A DNA stretch of 64,000 bases from Gammaproteobacteria bacterium. Its GTDB lineage: Bacteria; Pseudomonadota; Gammaproteobacteria; Steroidobacterales; Steroidobacteraceae. The DNA is taken from the NCBI GenBank assembly GCA_028293765.1, contig JAQGOG010000097.1, positions 102,477 through 166,476 on the forward strand, in the 5' to 3' direction. Below the pieces are notes generated by a model, which saw only the letters and a program-made list of their open reading frames with translations, searched no databases and had not been told where the DNA came from. Shown here piece after piece: positions 59,688 through 64,000 of this stretch. Each line of letters starts with the position of its first letter. Position 1 is the stretch's first letter. The translations under genes were made by a program, and so were the position numbers.

Positions 59688-61297
59688 GCGGTCACGGCCG
59701 CAAATTGCGCCGCCTCTTGTCGCAGCGTGGGCAGCCGGGCGTGCAGCTCCGCTCGGACCTCATCCTCGGGGGCAATGTATTCACCGAGCTCTGCCATGAT
59801 CGGCACAGAACAGAGAATCCACAGTAGCGATCGCACGCGCGACGGCAGATGCGCCACCTGCCTTTCGAGCGGTCCCAGCATGGCCTCGAAGCTGCATTCC
59901 ATACGCAGAATCGCGGCGGCGACGACCGGGTCGAGCGGCAGGATTTTCGCCGGCTGCTGCCACGAAATGGCGGTGCCCGCGACGTGCCGAAGAGCATAGT
60001 GTGTATGAGGCGCGAGACCGGGATCCCGGGCAAACATCGCTCCCGAAAACGGAATCACGTAGGGATACATGCCGATCTCGCAACCCTGGCGCAGCCACCG
60101 GTATGCCTCCCGGAGGGTTTCCGCGACATCCTCCAGAGCGGCGTGCGGCGAGCTCAGGATCAGATCGAGGAACGGCGTCACGCCGGTCGCGAGAGCTGCG
60201 GAGAGCATCGGCTCGATGTGACGATGTATCTGTGCCTTGTTGAATTCGGCGAGCACTTTCCGCGAGAAGCTCTCGATGCCGAAACCCAGGACGCGAAACC
60301 CCACCTGGCGCATGGCTGCAAGGCGCTCGACCGACATCGCATCGATGCGGTTCGTGCTGATGAACTGCAGATTCGCCGGAATCCTCCCATTGCGCTTCGC
60401 CGCCAGGATCCCGGCACACAGCGGCAGAATGCGGTGATCCCGTGTGAAGGTAAAAATATCGTCCTGGAAGATGATCGTGCGCACGCCCGGCTGTGCCGCG
60501 ACGATCCGCTCGATCATGGTCAGGCATTCGTCCGCTTCCAGCCGCGCGACCGAGGCAACACTCCCCTGGGATTCATGCAGGAAATTGGTGGCGGAACAGA
60601 ACGTGCAACCCATCGGACAGTAGTTGAGCGTAATCAACCGCACGGAGCGGATTTCGGCCAGGTGCGCTTCCCGCGCCGCTTTGCTCGGCAACGCTCCGAT
60701 GCGATACGCCGCTTCGAGACGCTCCCAATAGGATGAATAGGGCATCGCCGCGTACGGAATGCTGTAGATCGCATCGCGTAGCTCGCTCCGATCCAGCGCA
60801 CGCTGCGGTATGGAAAGCACTCTCCCCTGGGTCAGTTCCGCGGTCCCGGCGATGCCCCCCAGCGGCTGGCCCGCGCGCAGCCGCCTCACCAACTCCAGAA
60901 GCGGCCGTTCACCTTCCCCGAGAACGATCAGGTCGAACGGACCCAACTCGAACAGCAGCTCCGGACGAAACGTCGCCTCCATACCGCCGGCGACGATGAG
61001 GGCCCCAGGAGTGGTCCGCCGCACGATATGCGCGAGTTCCAGATCGAACCGGAGCGTCATCCCTGTCGTGGAAACGCCGACGACGTCCCACGAGCCGCTC
61101 GAGAGTTCGCGTTCCAGCGCACGCTGTGGAGTTTCTCGACAGCAGTTCGGATCGAACACTTTCGTCTCGACGCCAGCGGACGCGAGCACGCCGGCCAGCC
61201 GCCACACGCCGAGCGGCGGGGCGAGGAACGTGTACTCGCCACCGTGTGGATCGTAGGGACCGATCAGCAATACCCGGGGTGGGCCTGCAATATTCAC
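59684..61297 (-). CDS. B12-binding-domain radical SAM protein
   Basis: A 537-residue cytoplasmic enzyme starting at a GTG with AGGAGC 10 bases upstream. N-terminal cobalamin-binding-type domain (about 5-145: PPLGVWRLAGVLASAG, IVAGGMEATF, LIVLGEGERPLLELV), then a radical SAM core with the cluster motif CPMGCTFC (Cys 227, 231, 234) and IFQDDIFTF. The C-terminal region is helical. Members methylate or rearrange unactivated carbons in natural products, hopanoids and glycans. First gene of the operon, 352 bases downstream of the histidine kinase gene. Confidence 0.92.
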   Translation of the reverse strand: MNIAGPPRVLLIGPYDPHGGEYTFLAPPLGVWRLAGVLASAGVETKVFDPNCCRETPQRALERELSSGSWDVVGVSTTGMTLRFDLELAHIVRRTTPGALIVAGGMEATFRPELLFELGPFDLIVLGEGERPLLELVRRLRAGQPLGGIAGTAELTQGRVLSIPQRALDRSELRDAIYSIPYAAMPYSSYWERLEAAYRIGALPSKAAREAHLAEIRSVRLITLNYCPMGCTFCSATNFLHESQGSVASVARLEADECLTMIERIVAAQPGVRTIIFQDDIFTFTRDHRILPLCAGILAAKRNGRIPANLQFISTNRIDAMSVERLAAMRQVGFRVLGFGIESFSRKVLAEFNKAQIHRHIEPMLSAALATGVTPFLDLILSSPHAALEDVAETLREAYRWLRQGCEIGMYPYVIPFSGAMFARDPGLAPHTHYALRHVAGTAISWQQPAKILPLDPVVAAAILRMECSFEAMLGPLERQVAHLPSRVRSLLWILCSVPIMAELGEYIAPEDEVRAELHARLPTLRQEAAQFAAVTA

Positions 61298-61352
61298 TTC
61301 GATCTGGCTCCTTTGTGCCCGCGGGCAGGTGCGGGCAGAGGCTATTCCCGAG

Positions 61353-61383
61353 GCTCAAGCTTTCGTTTAACGGAAGCTCAAGC
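61353..61383. promoter_or_regulatory. Candidate response-regulator direct repeat upstream of operon
   Basis: Two identical octamers GCTCAAGC whose starts are 23 bases apart, roughly two helical turns, located 56-86 bases upstream of the radical SAM start. OmpR/PhoB-type regulators bind tandem repeats on one face of the helix; the regulator gene is immediately upstream. Inference only. Confidence 0.4.
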
Positions 61384-61587
61384 AGAAAACGTACCTGTGG
61401 TATTGCCGCAGCTGAAGCTGCAGGTGGTGGGTCCGGTAGCGTTGGATTTCGGCAACTCACCAAGGTCGACGGGCGCGAGTGCGCCGCTCCCTTCAACCGC
61501 TGGCGTAGTCAGAAACGTGGCCGTCGGTAGTGGTATCACGAAACGCGCGAATAGTGGACCTTCCAAAAGCTGGAGGCGGACGGCCAC
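61378..61587 (-). CDS. Doubtful small frame with C-terminal CxxxC
   Basis: A GTG-initiated frame of 69 residues that ends ATGPTTCSFSCGNTTGTFSA. Amino-acid composition is less Arg/Pro-biased than chance frames in this genome, but there is no ribosome site, and the third-position base use is unlike its neighbours. It overlaps the candidate regulatory repeats at its 3' end. It may be a decayed gene end or non-coding. Confidence 0.2.
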   Translation of the reverse strand: MAVRLQLLEGPLFARFVIPLPTATFLTTPAVEGSGALAPVDLGELPKSNATGPTTCSFSCGNTTGTFSA

Positions 61588-61649
61588 TGGATTGCCGTGG
61601 ACACGCGTGTGCAGGACGAGGCTGACAGAACATGAAACGTGTCGAGCAG

Positions 61650-62918
61650 TCAGGACTTTGCCAGCAGATGGATACGAAAGGTAGTTCCCAACCCCGGCGC
61701 GCTCTCGATCTCGATCGTCCAGCCGAGCCGCTCGCAGATCCTGTTGACCAAGTAGAGGCCGAGGCCGAGCCCCCGGCTGTTGGAACCGCGATAGCGACGC
61801 TCGAAGATCCGGGACAGGTCCTGCGGAGGAATGCCGACTCCCGTGTCATGCACGAGCAGCAGGGCCGGCGTCAGGCGCACTTGTATCGAGCCATTCTGCG
61901 TATAGTTCACGGCGTTGAGCAGCAGATTGTTGACGACGCAGGCGATCATCACCGGCGCGCCGGCTACGGTCACTGGCTGGATGTCGATGTAGAGCGCGAG
62001 CGACTTGGCGGCCGCGCTGGCAGCCACGACTTCCGCCGCTTCCCGGACAATCTGGTCGAGTGCGCAGGGTTGCAGACCGCCGCCCATTTCCCCTCGCGCC
62101 AGGAAGAGCAGCGCCTCTATGAGAGACTGCATGTGTGCGCTCGCGCGCCGGATCCTGAGAACCCGCCCGCGTCCGGCTTCCGACAAGCCGGTCTCCTCCG
62201 CCAGTAATTCCGCCGCGCTCGAGATGATCGCCAGGGGCGTACGCAACTCGTGGCTCGCATCTTCGGTAAAGGCCTGCTCCCGCTCGACAACTCGCTCGAG
62301 CCGCTCCATGTAGTCATCGAAGGCCGCGGCAATGACGCCCACCTCGCGATTGGCGAAGCGATTCTCGAGTTTCTCGTTGCGCCGCGCTGGATCGAGATGC
62401 GCAACATCATTCGCCAGCGCGGTAACAGGCCGCATCACCGTTTGCGAGAGCGCCAATCCCACTATTGCTGCAAGTCCGATTGCAACCAGGCCGACGAGCG
62501 ACGCTGCGGCAATCACGTTCCCTTCGAGAACGTCCACACGCTCCGTGTCCAGAAGCAGATACAGACGCGTCGCGCCGACATCCTGTATCGCTGCGAAGTA
62601 ATTCCGTCCGCCAACCGTGACATCTTCGTGAACTCCGACCCCCAGATCGGCCAGCTCGTGCGGCAGTGCCGCCCTATCGTCTGGGCTGCGGATGATGAAT
62701 CCCTTCATGCCGCCATCCACAGGGGGCGCAAGCCGCGGATCGCTTGCCACGTCCAGCTCGAATTGGTGCATCTGCCGCACCAGGGTGCGGTTCAACATCT
62801 CGTCCTCGAGCAGTTCGATGAACTGATGTACGGCTACACCGAAGGCGGCGCACAGGACGACGACCAGCACGGAAGTCGCCAGCAGAAATCTCGTTCGTAA
62901 ACTCCAGCTGAAGCGCAT
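61650..62918 (-). CDS. Sensor histidine kinase
   Basis: A 422-residue membrane kinase. Transmembrane helices at about 10-32 and 133-158 flank a periplasmic sensor of ~100 residues. Then come a HAMP segment (TVMRPVTALANDV), the HisKA box FTEDASHELRTPLA (His about 223) and HATPase motifs NNLLLNAVNYT (N-box), DTGVGIPP (G1), GLGLGLYLV (G2). The gene starts 5 bases after the response regulator stop and is co-transcribed with it. It probably controls the downstream seven-gene operon. Confidence 0.95.
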   Translation of the reverse strand: MRFSWSLRTRFLLATSVLVVVLCAAFGVAVHQFIELLEDEMLNRTLVRQMHQFELDVASDPRLAPPVDGGMKGFIIRSPDDRAALPHELADLGVGVHEDVTVGGRNYFAAIQDVGATRLYLLLDTERVDVLEGNVIAAASLVGLVAIGLAAIVGLALSQTVMRPVTALANDVAHLDPARRNEKLENRFANREVGVIAAAFDDYMERLERVVEREQAFTEDASHELRTPLAIISSAAELLAEETGLSEAGRGRVLRIRRASAHMQSLIEALLFLARGEMGGGLQPCALDQIVREAAEVVAASAAAKSLALYIDIQPVTVAGAPVMIACVVNNLLLNAVNYTQNGSIQVRLTPALLLVHDTGVGIPPQDLSRIFERRYRGSNSRGLGLGLYLVNRICERLGWTIEIESAPGLGTTFRIHLLAKS

Positions 62919-62923
62919 CGCCG

Positions 62924-63589
62924 CTATGCGAGTCGATAGCCGGTTCCGTGCACGGTATGCAACAGCTTGGGCGCATTCTCCGCGTCGACGGCATTGCGAA
63001 TCGTGAGAATGTGGCCTCGCAATGCAGCATTGCTTTCCGGAGGATCGTTCCCCCAGACAGTGGCTTCGAGTTGCTCGCGGGTGACCACGCCCGGGGAGGC
63101 GCGCATCAGTTGTTCGAGAATGCGCATTCCGGTCGGGGCAAGTGCGATGACTCGATCTCCGCGCCGAACGAGCAACGTGCGCAGGTCGAACGTCAGATCA
63201 GCCACCTCGAGCACCCCTTTGGAGCCGGATGCTCGCCGGGAGAGAACTTTCAGACGTGCCAGGAGCTCAAGCAGCGAAAACGGCTTCGTCAAGTAGTCGT
63301 CCGCGCCGGCATCGAAACCGCGCAGTTTGTCTGCCTCGCCGTCGCGCGCCGTGAGTATCAGGACAGCGACGTCCTTGCGCGAGGCGTCCCGCAAACGCTG
63401 GCACACCGTCAGCCCGTCCAAGCCCGGAAGGCCAAGATCCAAGATTACGGCTTCGTAACTATTGTTGGCGGCAAGCTGTAACCCCGCGTGGCCATCGAGT
63501 GCATAATCCACGTCGTGCCCTCGGGACGTCAGGAATTCGCCGATATTGGCCGACAAGTCGAGGCTGTCCTCGATGAGCAGGACGTGCAT
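62924..63589 (-). CDS. OmpR/PhoB family response regulator
   Basis: A 221-residue protein: receiver domain (IEDS acidic pocket, phosphorylated Asp51 in VILDLGLPG, Thr/Lys in LILTARDG and YLTKPFS) and a winged-helix DNA-binding domain (LTFDLRTLLVRRGDRVIALAPTGMRILEQLM, HTVHGTGYRL). Closest in layout to QseB/PmrA/TctD-type regulators. The promoter region carries a tandem CTTACGA repeat spaced by 11 bases, suggesting autoregulation. Confidence 0.96.
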   Translation of the reverse strand: MHVLLIEDSLDLSANIGEFLTSRGHDVDYALDGHAGLQLAANNSYEAVILDLGLPGLDGLTVCQRLRDASRKDVAVLILTARDGEADKLRGFDAGADDYLTKPFSLLELLARLKVLSRRASGSKGVLEVADLTFDLRTLLVRRGDRVIALAPTGMRILEQLMRASPGVVTREQLEATVWGNDPPESNAALRGHILTIRNAVDAENAPKLLHTVHGTGYRLA

Positions 63590-63634
63590 ATGATCAGCCT
63601 ACCAGCGCAGCTTGAGGGTGTCAGGCGCGGCTAC

Positions 63635-63652
63635 TTACGATCTTCTTACGAA
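63635..63652. promoter_or_regulatory. Tandem 7-bp repeat, candidate binding box of the response regulator
   Basis: CTTACGA-TCTT-CTTACGA: two identical heptamers with 4-base spacing, an 11-base period, exactly the geometry of PhoB-type boxes. It lies 46-63 bases upstream of the regulator start and also within the divergent region upstream of the acyltransferase gene. Confidence 0.55.
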
Positions 63653-63873
63653 GTGAAACCAAGTCGCACGCAGCCGGGGACCGCTGAGCGTAAGGGTTGG
63701 CGCGACCGGGAAATACTTGCGCGCAATTTTGCCGCGAAGTACTTTACGATGCAAAGCCAGGCGGCGTCCAACATTACAGACGCATTCGCTCGAGAGTCAC
63801 AGCGATTCTGGCCCTGAGATGTTCTCGCACCACGACACGCCGCACGCACCATGCGTGCTTGGGATGTCCGCCT

Positions 63874-64000
63874 ATGCCACTTCGGCTATTCGCGCCTCGC
63901 TACTGGCCCACCTGGGCCGCCCTGGGTATTTTGCGGTCGCTGTCCCTGCTGCCGTTCTCCTGGCTCGTCATGTTGGGCCGGGCCCTGGGCGCGATTGTGC
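63874..64000 (+). CDS. Start of LpxL/HtrB-type lipid A acyltransferase (cut by window end)
   Basis: The last 127 bases encode MPLRLFAPRYWPTWAALGIL followed by a hydrophobic helix (LSLLPFSWLVMLG), matching the N-terminus of Kdo2-lipid-IVA lauroyl/palmitoleoyl acyltransferases (a P(R)LFAPRYWPTW start). Only 42 residues are visible. The catalytic HxxxxD motif lies beyond the window. It is divergent from the response regulator. Confidence 0.75.
   Translation, partial: MPLRLFAPRYWPTWAALGILRSLSLLPFSWLVMLGRALGAIV

Larger units (their letters stand above)
61298..61649. other. Intergenic region between two-component system and operon
   Basis: 352 bases that should carry the operon promoter. It contains a pair of direct repeats (GCTCAAGC at 61353-61360 and 61376-61383) and a short minus-strand frame (61378-61587) with uncertain coding value. 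Confidence 0.45.

Overview
The window is GC-rich DNA from a Gram-negative bacterium. A Kdo2-lipid-IVA acyltransferase-like gene start at the right edge, lipoproteins, Tat-exported enzymes, outer-membrane barrels and a remnant of a TonB-dependent receptor all point to an outer membrane. The gene families (ankyrin/DUF1592/DUF1552/DUF6152 cluster, DUF6515, DUF3606, DUF4142, HAF-repeat protein, GH105) suggest a gammaproteobacterium of the Steroidobacteraceae/Nevskiales/Xanthomonadales kind. That placement is inference from gene content only. I saw no rRNA, tRNA, CRISPR array or intact insertion sequence.

Layout. 1-7.6 kb: two secreted paralogues of unknown function converge on a four-gene operon (ankyrin protein, DUF1592 cytochrome-type protein, Tat-exported DUF1552 protein, DUF6152 protein). 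8-11.2 kb: a glutathione peroxidase and two tandem Tat-signal short-chain dehydrogenases. 11.7-14 kb: a DUF6515 protein and an outer-membrane barrel that share a small Cys-containing module. 14-18.7 kb: a stress-type group (DUF3606, LigD-type ligase/polymerase, DUF1232, DUF4142, BON, DUF378). 18.9-21.7 kb: an orphan TraD-like coupling ATPase behind a HipB-like repressor with three palindromic candidate operators. 21.9-31.2 kb: DoxX, alcohol dehydrogenase, DUF5329, a phospholipase-D lipoprotein, an S10 carboxypeptidase and a membrane spermidine-synthase fusion. 31.2-37.6 kb: 2OG-Fe(II) oxygenase, a PHP-type secreted protein, and a PpiC-HupE-HupE-HupE operon coupled by 4-base overlaps. 37.9-45 kb: GH105 hydrolase beside a TonB-receptor relic, dienelactone hydrolase, PQQ/cytochrome dehydrogenase and PEP carboxylase. 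45-51.4 kb: HAF-repeat protein, a secreted EF-hand protein, BON protein, a second copy of the phospholipase-D lipoprotein, and a His/Asp-rich periplasmic protein.

The most distinctive region is 51.6-63.6 kb. Seven minus-strand genes lie almost without gaps, most sharing a 4-base stop/start overlap: B12-type radical SAM enzyme, membrane glycosyltransferase 2, methyltransferase, membrane-anchored parallel beta-helix protein, a membrane PAS protein without an output domain, a predicted outer-membrane barrel, and a membrane GGDEF(degenerate)-EAL protein. An OmpR-type response regulator and histidine kinase sit directly upstream. Short direct repeats with helical-turn spacing lie in front of both the regulator gene and the operon. 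I read this as a two-component- and c-di-GMP-linked pathway that makes, modifies and exports a surface glycan or glycolipid. I do not recognise it as a described system.
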